A DNA stretch of 64,000 bases from CAMFLJ01 sp965279255 (GTDB lineage Bacteria; Actinomycetota; Acidimicrobiia; Acidimicrobiales; Acidimicrobilacustridaceae): contig OZ257146.1 in NCBI GenBank assembly GCA_965279255.1, positions 2,976,001 through 3,040,000 on the forward strand. The letters are read 5' to 3'. A program made the translations under genes and the position numbers. Shown here piece by piece: positions 41,245 to 50,351 of the stretch (positions are counted from its first letter, which is position 1; each line of letters begins with the position of its first letter). The notes beneath the pieces were generated by a model. The model had not been told where the DNA came from. It worked only from the letters and a program-made list of their open reading frames with translations, and searched no databases.

Positions 41245-42960
41245 ATGACCGCCTCACCTTCTGCGCCCACCGCGAGCGGTGTCGAGCGTTGGGTTCCCGG
41301 GGTGCGCCTGGTGCGCACCTACCAGCGGCGCTGGCTGGCCCCCGACCTCATCGCCGGTGTCGTGCTCGCGGCCATGTTGGTGCCCCAGGGCATGGCCTAT
41401 GCCGAGCTGGCCGGCCTCCCGGCGGTCACGGGCCTCTACACCACCGTCACCTGCCTGATCGGGTACGCGATCTTCGGCCCCTCGAGGGTGCTGGTCCTCG
41501 GGCCCGACTCGGCGCTGGCGCCCATGATCCTCGCCGCCATCGCCCCGCTGGCGGTCACCGACGACCCGGCCACCGCCGTGGTGCTCGCCGGCATGCTGTC
41601 GATCATGGTCGGGCTCATCGAGCTCGGGCTCGGCCTCGGGAAGCTCGGCTTCGTCGCCGACCTCCTCTCCAGCGAGGTCCAGGTCGGCTACCTCAACGGG
41701 CTCGCCGTCACCATCATCGTGAGCCAGCTCCCGAAGCTCTTCGGCTACTCCGTCGACGGCGACGGGTTCTTCACCGAGCTGCGGGGCTTCGTCGAGAACC
41801 TCGACGAGACGGTGTGGCAGGCCCTCGCCGTCGGCGTGGGGGTGCTGCTGGTGCTCCTCGTCCTCCCCCGCATCACCCGCACCCTGCCCGCGGTGCTCGT
41901 CGCCGTGGTGGGCGCCACGGTCGTCTCGGCCGCGTTCTCCCTCTCGACCAAGGGCGTGGCCACCGTCGGCACCCTCCCTCAGGGGATCCCCCGGCCGTCG
42001 CTGCCGTGGACCTCGCTGCACGACGCGGGGCTGCTGCTGCTCGGAGCGGTGGGCATCACGCTGGTCAGCCTCACCGACGCCATCGCCACGGCGTCGAGCT
42101 TCGCCGCCCGGCGTGACGAGGAGGTCGACCCGAACCAGGAGATGGTCGCCATCGGCGCCTCCAACGTCGCCACGGGGCTGTTCCAGGGGTTCGCCATCTC
42201 GACCAGCGCCTCACGCACCGCGGTGGCTGAACAGGCCGGCGCCAAGACCCAGCTCGCCGGGGTGGTCGGAGCCGGCATCGTGGCCGTGCTGCTGCTGTTC
42301 CTGAACGGTCTGGTGGCCGACCTCCCCCAGTCGGCGCTGGCCGGGGTGGTCATGGCCGCCGCCATCTTCCTCATCGATCTGCGCTCCCTGCGCCGCTACT
42401 GGGACGTGCGCCGCAGCGCCCTGCTGCTCTCGCTCACCGCCACCCTCGGCGTCATCGTCTTCGGAGTCCTGCAGGGGATCCTCATCGCCATCCTGCTGGC
42501 CGTGATGCTCTTCTTCCGCCGGAGCTGGTGGCCGAACGGCGCCGTGCTGGGCCGGGTCGACGACCTCGACGGCTGGCACAGCACCGAAGGACGCCCCGAG
42601 GCCCGGGAGCTGCCCGGCATCACCGTCTACCGGTGGGAGGCACCCCTCTTCTTCGCCAACGCCGGCGCGTTCCGCCGCCAGGTCCGGGAGCTGGCGACGC
42701 GGCCGGACTGCCGATGGATCGTGCTGCAGTGCGAGGCGATCACCGACATCGACGTCACCGCGGCCGCGATGCTGGAGGACCTCGACGAGGAGCTCAACGC
42801 CAGGGGCATCCACCTCGCCTTCGTCGAGATGCGCAGCCGCCTGCAGGACATGGCGCTGCGGTACGGCCTCATGAACACCCTCGACGCGGGCCACTTCTAC
42901 CCGAGCATGGACACCGCCCTGGCCGCCATCGCTGCAGAGGACGGCGGCGACGGCCGATGA
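41245..42960 (+). CDS. SulP-family anion transporter with C-terminal STAS domain
   Basis: 571 residues. The membrane part (about 30-430, 10-14 helices) starts with the SulP signature APDLIAGVVLAAMLVPQGMAYAELAGLP and includes GPDSALAPM and FAISTSASRTAVAEQAGAKTQ; a cytosolic STAS domain (about 450-560, FFANAGAFRRQVRELA to DVTAAAMLEDLDEEL) follows. SulP proteins carry sulfate, bicarbonate or other anions; the substrate here is unknown. ATG with GGAGG 4 nt upstream. The DUF2252 gene starts 42 bp downstream. Confidence 0.93.
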   Translation: MTASPSAPTASGVERWVPGVRLVRTYQRRWLAPDLIAGVVLAAMLVPQGMAYAELAGLPAVTGLYTTVTCLIGYAIFGPSRVLVLGPDSALAPMILAAIAPLAVTDDPATAVVLAGMLSIMVGLIELGLGLGKLGFVADLLSSEVQVGYLNGLAVTIIVSQLPKLFGYSVDGDGFFTELRGFVENLDETVWQALAVGVGVLLVLLVLPRITRTLPAVLVAVVGATVVSAAFSLSTKGVATVGTLPQGIPRPSLPWTSLHDAGLLLLGAVGITLVSLTDAIATASSFAARRDEEVDPNQEMVAIGASNVATGLFQGFAISTSASRTAVAEQAGAKTQLAGVVGAGIVAVLLLFLNGLVADLPQSALAGVVMAAAIFLIDLRSLRRYWDVRRSALLLSLTATLGVIVFGVLQGILIAILLAVMLFFRRSWWPNGAVLGRVDDLDGWHSTEGRPEARELPGITVYRWEAPLFFANAGAFRRQVRELATRPDCRWIVLQCEAITDIDVTAAAMLEDLDEELNARGIHLAFVEMRSRLQDMALRYGLMNTLDAGHFYPSMDTALAAIAAEDGGDGR

Positions 42961-43002
42961 CATGTCACGAGTGCACCACCCCACCCACCACCGGAGGCAT
43001 CG

Positions 43003-44403
43003 ATGGCTGAGCGACCGACCACCATCCGACCCGTCGTCCCGCACCCCAGCGTCGGCGAACGGCGCGCCCTCGGGCGGGCCGTGCGCAAGGAGCTGCCGCG
43101 GCGCGAGCTCGGCACGTTCGAACCGGCAGCCGACCGCGATCCCATCGGGCTGCTCACCGAGCAGGAGACCCGGCGGGTGCCCGACCTGGTGCCGCTGCGC
43201 CGCGAACGGATGGCGGTGTCGCCCTTCACCTTCTTCCGGGGTGCCGCGGCCATCTTCGCTGCCGACCTGGCGGCGGCCCCGCGGACGGGCCTGAAGGTCC
43301 AGCTGTGCGGCGACGCCCACCTCGCCAACTTCGGTGGCTTCGCCACGCCGGAGCGCAACCTCGTCTTCGACATCAACGACTTCGACGAGACGCTGCCCGG
43401 GCCCTTCGAGTGGGACGTCAAGCGCCTCGCCGCCAGCTTCGAGGTCGCCGGTCGTTCGAACGGCCACGCCACCGCCGACCGTGAGGCCGTGCAGCTCACC
43501 CTGGCCCGCGCCTACGCCTCGGCCATGAACCGGTTCGCCGGCATGGACCACCTCGACCTCTGGTACCTCCAGATCGGCGCCGAGCAGATCCTCGCCGACC
43601 ACGGTGGCGAGGTCACCCCGGACGTGCTCGCCCGGGTGCAGCGGAACCTGGCGAAGGCCAAGAACAAGGACCGCATGAAGGCGCTGACCCGGCTGACCGT
43701 CGTCGAAGACGGCGAGATCCGCTTCGCCAGCGACCCGCCCGTGCTGCAGCCCGTGTCGGAGCTGATGAGCGCCGGCGACCGGGACCAGCTCATCGGCCTG
43801 GTCCGAGAGGCGTTCCAGAACTACCGCCGCACCCTCCAGCCCGACCGACGCCAGCTGCTCGAGCGCTACCGGTTCGTCGACCTGGCCCGCAAGGTCGTCG
43901 GCGTCGGCAGCGTGGGCACCCGCTGCTGGGTGGCCCTCCTGCTCGGTCGGGAGGACGGCGATCCCCTGTTCCTCCAGGTGAAGGAGGCCGAGCGGTCGGT
44001 GCTCGAGCCCTACCTCGGGCGCTCCCCGTACCAGCACCAGGGCCGACGGGTCGTCGAAGGTCAGCGCACGGTGCAGGCCGGCAGCGACATCTTCCTCGGT
44101 TGGGAGCGCATCGCCACTCCCGACGGCGCCACCCACGACCACTACTTCCGCCAGCTCTGGGACTGGAAGATCTCGGCCGACATCGACGCCATGAGCCCGG
44201 TCGTGCTGGGCATCTACTCCCAGCTGTGCGGTGTCGCCCTCGCCCGGGCCCACGCCCGCAGCGGCGATGCCGTCGCCATCGCGTCCTACCTCGGCAACGG
44301 CAACACGATGGGTGAGTCGATGGTCGGCTTCTCGGCGGCCTACGCCGACCTCAACGAGCGCGACCACGCCGAGGCCGTCGCCCGTTGGTCGTCCGCCACC
44401 TGA
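43003..44403 (+). CDS. DUF2252 family protein
   Basis: 466-residue cytosolic protein of a widespread actinobacterial family related in pattern to kinase-like/aminoglycoside-phosphotransferase folds: SPFTFFRGAAAIFAADLA, LCGDAHLANFGGFATPERNLVFDINDFDETLPGPFEWDVKRLAASF (catalytic-loop-like GDxHxxNF and DxND segments), and DIFLGWERI, HDHYFRQLWDWK. GDAHLANFG and FDINDFDE resemble HxDxxxxN and DFG-like elements, but activity has not been established in my knowledge. ATG with GGAGG 5 nt upstream; followed by an 11-bp hairpin. Confidence 0.88.
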   Translation: MAERPTTIRPVVPHPSVGERRALGRAVRKELPRRELGTFEPAADRDPIGLLTEQETRRVPDLVPLRRERMAVSPFTFFRGAAAIFAADLAAAPRTGLKVQLCGDAHLANFGGFATPERNLVFDINDFDETLPGPFEWDVKRLAASFEVAGRSNGHATADREAVQLTLARAYASAMNRFAGMDHLDLWYLQIGAEQILADHGGEVTPDVLARVQRNLAKAKNKDRMKALTRLTVVEDGEIRFASDPPVLQPVSELMSAGDRDQLIGLVREAFQNYRRTLQPDRRQLLERYRFVDLARKVVGVGSVGTRCWVALLLGREDGDPLFLQVKEAERSVLEPYLGRSPYQHQGRRVVEGQRTVQAGSDIFLGWERIATPDGATHDHYFRQLWDWKISADIDAMSPVVLGIYSQLCGVALARAHARSGDAVAIASYLGNGNTMGESMVGFSAAYADLNERDHAEAVARWSSAT

Positions 44404-44416
44404 CCCGGGACGCGAG

Positions 44417-44443
44417 CGGCGCCCGGCACGAGGCCGGGCGCCG
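44417..44443 (+). terminator. Terminator after DUF2252 gene
   Basis: CGGCGCCCGGC-acgag-GCCGGGCGCCG, a perfect 11-bp stem with a 5-nt loop 13 bp after the stop codon. No U-tract. Confidence 0.6.
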
Positions 44444-44461
44444 CAGCAGACCCTCTGACGG

Positions 44462-44477
44462 GCGGCTCGGGAGCCGC
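44462..44477 (-). terminator. Hairpin downstream of proline-rich membrane protein gene
   Basis: GCGGCTC-gg-GAGCCGC, a perfect 7-bp stem with a 2-nt loop, 12 bp past the stop codon on the minus strand. Possible terminator. Confidence 0.45.
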
Positions 44478-44488
44478 TCACCCGGAGA

Positions 44489-45379
44489 TCAGTTGAACCA
44501 GTTGTTCACCTCGGTGACCTTGCAGGTGATGTCGACCGGCTTGTCGATGTAGGTGTCGAGCGACCAGCTCACGGTGTCGCCCTCGGTGGTGGTGATGTAG
44601 TCGTTCTCGGTCGACAGCAGCACGTCGGACTTGGCGTTGCGGATCTCGCCGACGATGTTGATGTCGAGGTCCTTGTTCGACGTGTTCTTCAGGGTGCCGT
44701 CGAAGGTCACGGCGCCGTACTGGTCGATCTCACACGTGTCGGTCGTGAGCGTGTAGTCGGACTTGTCGACCGGCCCGAACGCGTCCTGCACGTTGTTGGA
44801 CACCGAGTTGCCCGCGACGACGATGAGGATGAACACCACGATGGTGGCCACGGTGCCGACCGCGCCGAGCACGATGCCGGCGATCGACATTCCCTTGCCG
44901 GTGCCCGTCTCGTTCGCCTTCTTCATGCCCAGGAACCCGAAGATGATGGCGAGGATGCCGGCGATCGGTCCGAGGCACACGAAGGTGAGGATGCCGAGCA
45001 CCAGCGCGGCGACCGCCATGCCGTTGCTCTGGCCACCACCGGCCGCCGGAGGCGGGGCGACGTAGTTGCCCGTGGGCGGCGGCGTGTAGGCAGCCGGGCC
45101 GGGAGCGGGCGGGGGCACCGGGGCGGTGGGCGGCGGCACGGGTGCCGCCGGAGGCGGAGGGGTGCTCGCGCCACCGGGCGGCGGCGGCGGGGTGACCCCA
45201 CCGGGAGGCGGAGGAGGCGTCGCGCCACCAGGGGGCGGAGGCGGCGTGGCGGCGGCGGGCGGCGGCGGAGTCGGGGCCGCCGGGGGCGGAGGCGGGGTCG
45301 CTCCGCCCGGGGGCGGCGGAGGGGTGGGAGCGCCGCCTTCCGGTGTGGCGTCCCCCGCGGGCGGGGTGGTGTCGGACAT
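44489..45379 (-). CDS. Proline-rich membrane protein (DUF4190-like, secreted C-terminal domain)
   Basis: 296 residues. The first 120 are Pro/Gly/Ala-rich repeats (TPPPPPGGA type), then two membrane helices (about 130-155 and 170-200) with the DUF4190 pattern AALVLGILTFVCLGPIAGILAIIFGFLG ... GMSIAGIVLGAVG, then a soluble beta domain (about 210-296, CEIDQYGAVTFDGTLKNTSNKDLDINIVGEI) resembling FxLYD-type domains with one Cys pair. Function unknown; related actinobacterial proteins are membrane-linked. ATG with GGAGG 4 nt upstream. The 3' half of the repeats is low-complexity DNA. Confidence 0.82.
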   Translation of the reverse strand: MSDTTPPAGDATPEGGAPTPPPPPGGATPPPPPAAPTPPPPAAATPPPPPGGATPPPPPGGVTPPPPPGGASTPPPPAAPVPPPTAPVPPPAPGPAAYTPPPTGNYVAPPPAAGGGQSNGMAVAALVLGILTFVCLGPIAGILAIIFGFLGMKKANETGTGKGMSIAGIVLGAVGTVATIVVFILIVVAGNSVSNNVQDAFGPVDKSDYTLTTDTCEIDQYGAVTFDGTLKNTSNKDLDINIVGEIRNAKSDVLLSTENDYITTTEGDTVSWSLDTYIDKPVDITCKVTEVNNWFN

Positions 45380-45447
45380 GACTCCTCCAGGACGTCTCAC
45401 GATCGGGACCACACGGCCCCGCGGCGGACGTTAGCCGGGGCAGGACA

Positions 45448-45990
45448 TCAGGTCACTGGATCATCGCCGGGACCTTCGGCCCAGAATCTCGTCCACGTCG
45501 GCCACGACCCGGGCACCGTTCCGAGCCCGTCGTGGTGCACCGGCCAGTCGGCCGGCTCCTGGTCGAGCGGGTTCGGATCGACCTCCAGTCCGTACCAGAG
45601 CTCGTGGATCCGGCGAACGAAGAACCAGGTGCCGTCGCGCCGCTCGTAGGTGTCGCGGTAGAGGATCGACTGATGGATCCAACGGTCGCCGTCCTGGATC
45701 TGACCGTGGCAGTAGACCGACCCCGTGGCGTGATCGGCGTCGACGAGGTCGATGGCGTGGGTGCCGACGTTCAGCATCGAGATGCCGATGGCCCGCAGCG
45801 ACGCGTCGAACGACTGCTTGAGGGCGTCTCGGCCGTAGGTGTCGCGACCGACCCTCACGTCGTCGACGAAGAGCGCCACCAGCGCGTCGAGGTCGCGGGA
45901 ATCGATGGCCACGGCGTAGTGGGCCGCCAGCTGCCGGATCTGCTCGTGGGCCCACAGCCGCTCGACCAGCTCGGTGACGTCGCTCTCCAT
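45448..45990 (-). CDS. SnoaL/NTF2-like protein
   Basis: 180-residue cone-shaped NTF2-like fold protein: VERLWAHEQIRQLAAHYAVAIDSRDLDALVALFVDDVRV start, DALKQSFDASLRAIGISMLNVGTHAIDLVDADHATGSVYCHGQI, YRDTYERRDGTWFFVRRIHELW. Such proteins are ketosteroid-isomerase-like enzymes or ligand-binding subunits in catabolism; the substrate is unknown. ATG with TACGGT 6 nt upstream: leaderless. Divergent from the lipoprotein gene. Confidence 0.85.
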   Translation of the reverse strand: MESDVTELVERLWAHEQIRQLAAHYAVAIDSRDLDALVALFVDDVRVGRDTYGRDALKQSFDASLRAIGISMLNVGTHAIDLVDADHATGSVYCHGQIQDGDRWIHQSILYRDTYERRDGTWFFVRRIHELWYGLEVDPNPLDQEPADWPVHHDGLGTVPGSWPTWTRFWAEGPGDDPVT

Positions 45991-46068
45991 GGCACGACCG
46001 TACGCGACCGCTTCAAGATCGGCGTCCCGGGTGCCGATGAGCGGAGAGAGCCCTATCGAGGAGTCCCA

Positions 46069-47010
46069 ATGCGCACGCGCCGACCCATCGCCTCCGCGAC
46101 CGCCCGCCGCAGGGGCCGCATCGCCGCGCTGGCCCTCGTCGCCCTGGCGCTGCTCGTCTCCGCCTGCCAGCCCGACTCCGGTGGCATCACACCGGTGCGG
46201 AAGGCGAACGGCGCCCTGATCGACATCTCCGGTGCCCACTCGGCCGGCGGGATCATGGGCGTCGACATCCTGCTCGGGCCCGACGAGTACAACCCGTGCC
46301 ACCTCCAGGTCGACACCCAGGACTCGAACGTCGTCTACAACGACCGCTTCTACGCCGCCTGCCAGGACGCCAACCTCGGCCGGTCGAGCTACTACCGACA
46401 CGTGAACTACACTGCCGGCGGGCCCCAGCTGGGTGCCGTGGTGATCGGTGGGGCCGACAACAACCACTGCGGCGGCCAGGGGTGGTGCACCGACACCGAC
46501 AGCGTGGTCATGCACGGCTGGTCGGACAAGGCCACCGCATGGGCGCTCGAGTTCTACCCCGGGGCGAACGAGGGCGGTATCCGCATCACCGGTCGCTTCG
46601 ACCAGAGGACCCTCGGGAACTTCGCGTCGAGCGGGCCGATCGGCGCCATGCGACCGATCACCGACGCCATCCCCGGCTCGTTCCGCCTGGCCGGCTCGGT
46701 CGCCGGAGGACCGTGGCCAGACCGCCGCTTCGAGGTCGCCGCCTTCCAGATGCCTCCATGGACGATGGTCACCTCGGCGTACTACCCCGAGGAGGGGTTC
46801 GCCGTGATCGTGAACTCCGGGTCGTCGCTGCAGAGCTGGCCGATGCTCAGCGGCAGCTACAAGATCTACGTGGTCGACCACGCCACCGGTGCCTCCACCA
46901 TCGTGTTCCGCAACCTCGGGCCGGGCTCACGGCTCGACCTCGACCCCGGACGGCCCTGCTTCGGCCTGGCCGGCGGCCTCGACCCGAACACCGAGCAGCG
47001 GGTCTGCTGA
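46069..47010 (+). CDS. Lipoprotein of unknown function
   Basis: 313 residues. Basic N-terminus and signal helix end in the lipobox LLVSAC, so Cys is probably lipidated and the protein attached to the outer membrane leaflet. The mature part has an ordered, Gly/Trp/Tyr-rich beta composition (HSAGGIMGVDILLGPDEYNPCHLQ, GADNNHCGGQGWCTDTD, WALEFYPG) with several cysteines and ends NTEQRVC. No family recognised. ATG with GAGGAG 5 nt upstream. Confidence 0.75.
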   Translation: MRTRRPIASATARRRGRIAALALVALALLVSACQPDSGGITPVRKANGALIDISGAHSAGGIMGVDILLGPDEYNPCHLQVDTQDSNVVYNDRFYAACQDANLGRSSYYRHVNYTAGGPQLGAVVIGGADNNHCGGQGWCTDTDSVVMHGWSDKATAWALEFYPGANEGGIRITGRFDQRTLGNFASSGPIGAMRPITDAIPGSFRLAGSVAGGPWPDRRFEVAAFQMPPWTMVTSAYYPEEGFAVIVNSGSSLQSWPMLSGSYKIYVVDHATGASTIVFRNLGPGSRLDLDPGRPCFGLAGGLDPNTEQRVC

Positions 47011-47073
47011 GGCCACGTGAGGGCGCGGGGGCGGCTGACCATGCCTGCCTCCCGCCGCCCGTAATGTCGGACC

Positions 47074-48057
47074 ATGCCCAGCACCGCCCCTGATCCCAGC
47101 TCGTCCCCGATGGGGCCCGGTTCGGTGTCACTCCGGCTCTACCCCCACAACGAGCTGCCGGCGACGGAGATCGTCGATCGCCTCTGCACCATGGCAGCCA
47201 CCGCCGCCGACGTCGGCTTCGACGGGGTGATGACCTCGGAGCACCACGGAGGGTTTGCCGGCTATCTACCGAACCCGCTGCAGGTCGCCGGGTTCCAGCT
47301 CTCCGTCATGGCCCGGGGATGGGCCGCGGCGGCGCCCGTCCTCCTCCCCCTCCGGCCGATGGCGCTGCTGGCCGAGGAGGTGGCGTGGCTCGACGCCCGC
47401 TTCCCCGGGCGGGTGGGCATCGGCGTCGGTCCCGGCTCCCTGCCGCTCGACTTCGAGGCGATGGACGCGGAGCTCGACGAGGCCGTGCCCCGCTTCAAGC
47501 GCGACCTTCCCCGGCTGGCCGCCATGCTGCGGGGCGAGGAGCTCGGGCCCCTCGACGGCGATCGGGCCCTGTCCGCCCTGGCTCCGGCGGGGCGGGCGAT
47601 CCCGATGGTGAGCACCGCCATGAGCCCGGCGGCGGCGCGCCGGGCCGCGGCGTGCGGCATCGGTGTGATCTACGACGGCGCCAGCGTGGTCGAACGCCTG
47701 CGGCGGCTCTCCGACGAGCACGCCGGCGCCGGGGGCACCGGGCCGAGGGTGCTGGTGCGCCGGGTGTGGCTGGGCGAGCCGCCGACCGCCGCCTTCGACG
47801 CCCAGTTCGACATCTACAAGGGCTACACCCCCGCCCAGCGCCAGGAGCACTGGCGGGGATCGGGGTGGATGACCGGCGACGACGCCGACGCGATGGCCGA
47901 GGAGCTGGCCGACGTCCTCGGGGCGAGCGGGTCGACGTGCCTCAACCTGCGGATCCACGCACCCGGGGTCGACCCCGACGCCGCCCAGGAGCAGATCGGC
48001 GTGCTCGGACGGGAGCTCCTCCCCCGCCTGCGACCCCTGCTCTCCCCGGCGGGCTGA
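47074..48057 (+). CDS. LLM-class (luciferase-like) flavin-dependent oxidoreductase
   Basis: 327 residues of the bacterial-luciferase-like superfamily (F420 or FMN): MTSEHHGGFAGYLPNPLQ, VLLPLRPMALLAEEVAWLDARFPGRVGIGVGPGS (barrel strands with GVGPG), IPMVSTAMSPAAARRAAACGIGVIYDG. Actinobacteria usually use F420 in such enzymes, not shown here. ATG with TAATGT 6 nt upstream: leaderless. Substrate unknown. Confidence 0.9.
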   Translation: MPSTAPDPSSSPMGPGSVSLRLYPHNELPATEIVDRLCTMAATAADVGFDGVMTSEHHGGFAGYLPNPLQVAGFQLSVMARGWAAAAPVLLPLRPMALLAEEVAWLDARFPGRVGIGVGPGSLPLDFEAMDAELDEAVPRFKRDLPRLAAMLRGEELGPLDGDRALSALAPAGRAIPMVSTAMSPAAARRAAACGIGVIYDGASVVERLRRLSDEHAGAGGTGPRVLVRRVWLGEPPTAAFDAQFDIYKGYTPAQRQEHWRGSGWMTGDDADAMAEELADVLGASGSTCLNLRIHAPGVDPDAAQEQIGVLGRELLPRLRPLLSPAG

Positions 48058-48182
48058 CCACAGGCGACGCGAAACGAAACGGGTTCCGGTCCGGCTGCAC
48101 CGCCGAGACCGGGGCCGCTACGGGCTCTCCCAGAGAACCCTTCACCAAGAGGTACGAGCCCCGCCCGACGAGGGACCGCGCC

Positions 48183-50081
48183 TCAGACGGTGGGGCCGGT
48201 GGCCTCGAGGTCGCCGATGTCGCCGCGCACCAGGGTGCGGTAGAGCTCGGCGTAGAGGCCCTCGGACGCCAGGAGCTCATCGTGACGGCCGCGCTCGACG
48301 ATGCGGCCGCCGTCGAGCACGAGGATCTGGTCGGCACCCACGATCGTCGACAGTCGGTGGGCGATCACCACGGCGGTGCGGCCCGAGAGAGCGGTGGCCA
48401 GCGCCTGCTGCACCAGCGACTCGTTCTCGGAGTCGAGGTGGCTGGTGGCCTCGTCGAGGACGACGACCGCCGGGTCCTTCACCAGCATCCGGGCGATGGC
48501 CAGGCGCTGGCGCTCGCCACCCGACAGGCGATGGCCGCGCTCGCCGACGACGGTGTCGTAGCCGTCGGGCAGCGCCATGATCACGTCGTGGATCTGGGCG
48601 GCCTTGCACGCCTCGACCAGCTCGACGTTGGAGGCCTCGGGGCGGGCGAAGCGCAGGTTCTCGGCGACCGAGTCGTGGAAGAGGTGGGGGTCCTGCGACA
48701 CCACGCCGATGGCGGCCCGCAGCGAGTCGAGGGTGAGGTCGCGGACGTCGTGGCCGTCGACGCGGAGCGCGCCCTCGGTGACGTCGTAGAGGCGCGGGAT
48801 CAGCGACGAGAGCGTCGTCTTGCCCGCACCGGAGGGACCGACGAGGGCGACGAGCTGACCGGCTTCGATCGTGGCGCTGACGTCGTGGAGGACCTCGGAG
48901 CCGGGGCCGTCGTCGACCGCACCGCTGGAGCCGATCTCGAGGGACCGGAGGGAGACCTCGGCGCCGGAGGAGTAGCGGAAGGTCACATGGTCGATCTCGA
49001 TGCGTCCGGCCGGGTCGACGAGGTCGACGGCACCCGGACGGTCGGTGAGGGGGTTTGCCAGGTCGAGGACCTCGAAGACCCGGTCGAAGGAGACGAGCGC
49101 CGTCATGATGTCGACCCGGGCGTTGGAGAGCTGGGTGAGCGGGTCGTAGAGGCGCACGACGAGGGCCGCCATGGCCACGAGCGTGCCCAGGCTGATGGTG
49201 GCGGAGATCACCAGCTGCCCACCGAGCCAGTACACCAGCACGGTGCCGACCGCTCCGACGAGGGCCAGGGCGATCATGAAGGTGCGGCTGTACATCGCGC
49301 TCTTGATGCCGATGTCGCGCACCCGCCCGGCCCGATCGGAGAACGCCTTCGACTCGCGGTGGCCCTGGCCGAACAACTTCACCAGCAGCGCGCCCGAGAC
49401 GTTGAAGCGCTCGGTCATCTGGGTGTTCATGGCCGAGTTGAGGTCGAAGCCCTCCCGCGTGATGGCGGAGAGGCGGCGACCGACCCGCTTGGCCGGCACG
49501 ACGAAGACGGGCAGGAGGACGAGGGCCAGGATCGTGATCCGCCACTCGAGCGCGAGCATGGCGGCCAGGGTGGTGCCGAGCACGATGACGTTGGACACGA
49601 CCGACCCGAGCGTGGTGGTGACCGCCCGCTGGGCGCCGATGACGTCGTTGTTCATGCGGCTCATCAGGGCGCCGGTCTGGGTGCGGGTGAAGAAGCCGAT
49701 CGGCATGGCCGAGACGTGGTCGAACAGCTTCACCCGCAGGTCGTAGATGAGCCCCTCACCGATGCGCGAGGAGTAGAAGCGCTCGATGAACGAGAGCCCG
49801 GCGATGGCGCACGCGGCGACGAGGGCGAGGCCGGCGAGGGCGTGGAGCTGGGTCCTGTTGCCATCGGGGATGGCCACGTCGATGATCCGCTTGAACACGA
49901 AGATGGGCACGAGCGCGAGCACCGACTCGACGACGATCACCACGACGAAGGCGATGATCGCCCCGCGGTAGGGGCGGGCGAAGCCGAGGACACGGCGGGC
50001 GGTGCGGCGGTTGAGCTTCGCTCCGGCGACCTTGTCGGCGTCGGTGTTCATCATCATGTGCATCGAGGCAGGAGGTCGCAT
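48183..50081 (-). CDS. ABC exporter, fused permease/ATPase
   Basis: 632-residue half-transporter. Membrane part (residues about 35-340, six helices) then ABC domain: LVALVGPSGAGKTTLSSL (Walker A, about 405-425), VVSQDPHLFHDSV (Q-loop), RLSGGERQRLAIARML (signature), VVLDEATSHLDSE (Walker B), IAHRLST (H-loop). Half-transporter that dimerises and exports lipids, drugs or peptides; substrate unknown. ATG at 50081 with TAGCCT 9 nt upstream; an ATG at 50060 is an alternative. 125 bp of non-coding sequence precedes its stop, with no feature found. Confidence 0.93.
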   Translation of the reverse strand: MRPPASMHMMMNTDADKVAGAKLNRRTARRVLGFARPYRGAIIAFVVVIVVESVLALVPIFVFKRIIDVAIPDGNRTQLHALAGLALVAACAIAGLSFIERFYSSRIGEGLIYDLRVKLFDHVSAMPIGFFTRTQTGALMSRMNNDVIGAQRAVTTTLGSVVSNVIVLGTTLAAMLALEWRITILALVLLPVFVVPAKRVGRRLSAITREGFDLNSAMNTQMTERFNVSGALLVKLFGQGHRESKAFSDRAGRVRDIGIKSAMYSRTFMIALALVGAVGTVLVYWLGGQLVISATISLGTLVAMAALVVRLYDPLTQLSNARVDIMTALVSFDRVFEVLDLANPLTDRPGAVDLVDPAGRIEIDHVTFRYSSGAEVSLRSLEIGSSGAVDDGPGSEVLHDVSATIEAGQLVALVGPSGAGKTTLSSLIPRLYDVTEGALRVDGHDVRDLTLDSLRAAIGVVSQDPHLFHDSVAENLRFARPEASNVELVEACKAAQIHDVIMALPDGYDTVVGERGHRLSGGERQRLAIARMLVKDPAVVVLDEATSHLDSENESLVQQALATALSGRTAVVIAHRLSTIVGADQILVLDGGRIVERGRHDELLASEGLYAELYRTLVRGDIGDLEATGPTV

Positions 50082-50202
50082 GGCGCTGTCAGGCTACGGC
50101 CGGGCGTTCCGGACGACTCCTGGGTGGGCCACGACCAGTGCTCCGGGGCTCCTGCCCGGGCCCGGACGCGCCACCGGCGCCCTCACGGGCGCCGGTGTCA
50201 GG

Positions 50203-50292
50203 TGGCGGAGAGTGTGGGATTCGAACCCACGGTGAGCCGAAACCCACAACGGCTTTCGAGGCCGCCCCATTCGTCCGCTCTGGCAACTCTCC
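50203..50292 (-). tRNA. tRNA-Ser (anticodon CGA)
   Basis: 90 nt with encoded CCA on the minus strand. Acceptor GGAGAGT pairs with ACTCTCC; loop CTCGAAA gives anticodon CGA (codon TCG); a long variable arm (TGTGGG...CTCAC) and T arm GTGGG-TTCGAAT-CCCAC fit tRNA-Ser. Confidence 0.95.
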
Positions 50293-50351
50293 GTCGGCGA
50301 CACTAGCGGCCGTCCGGCGGGGCGGGCGAACGCAGATCGGCGCGTTCCGGC

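Noticed and set aside
42211..44481. 756-codon open frame on the minus strand over SulP/DUF2252
   Set aside because: Antisense shadow; the SulP and DUF2252 proteins on the plus strand carry clear family motifs.
45126..45350. GC-rich tandem repeats considered as a mobile or regulatory repeat
   Set aside because: They are the codons of the proline/glycine-rich repeats of the membrane protein.
47319..50306. 995-codon open frame on the plus strand across the ABC exporter
   Set aside because: Shadow of the LLM and ABC genes; low-complexity Arg/Gly/Pro/Asp composition and no family resemblance.
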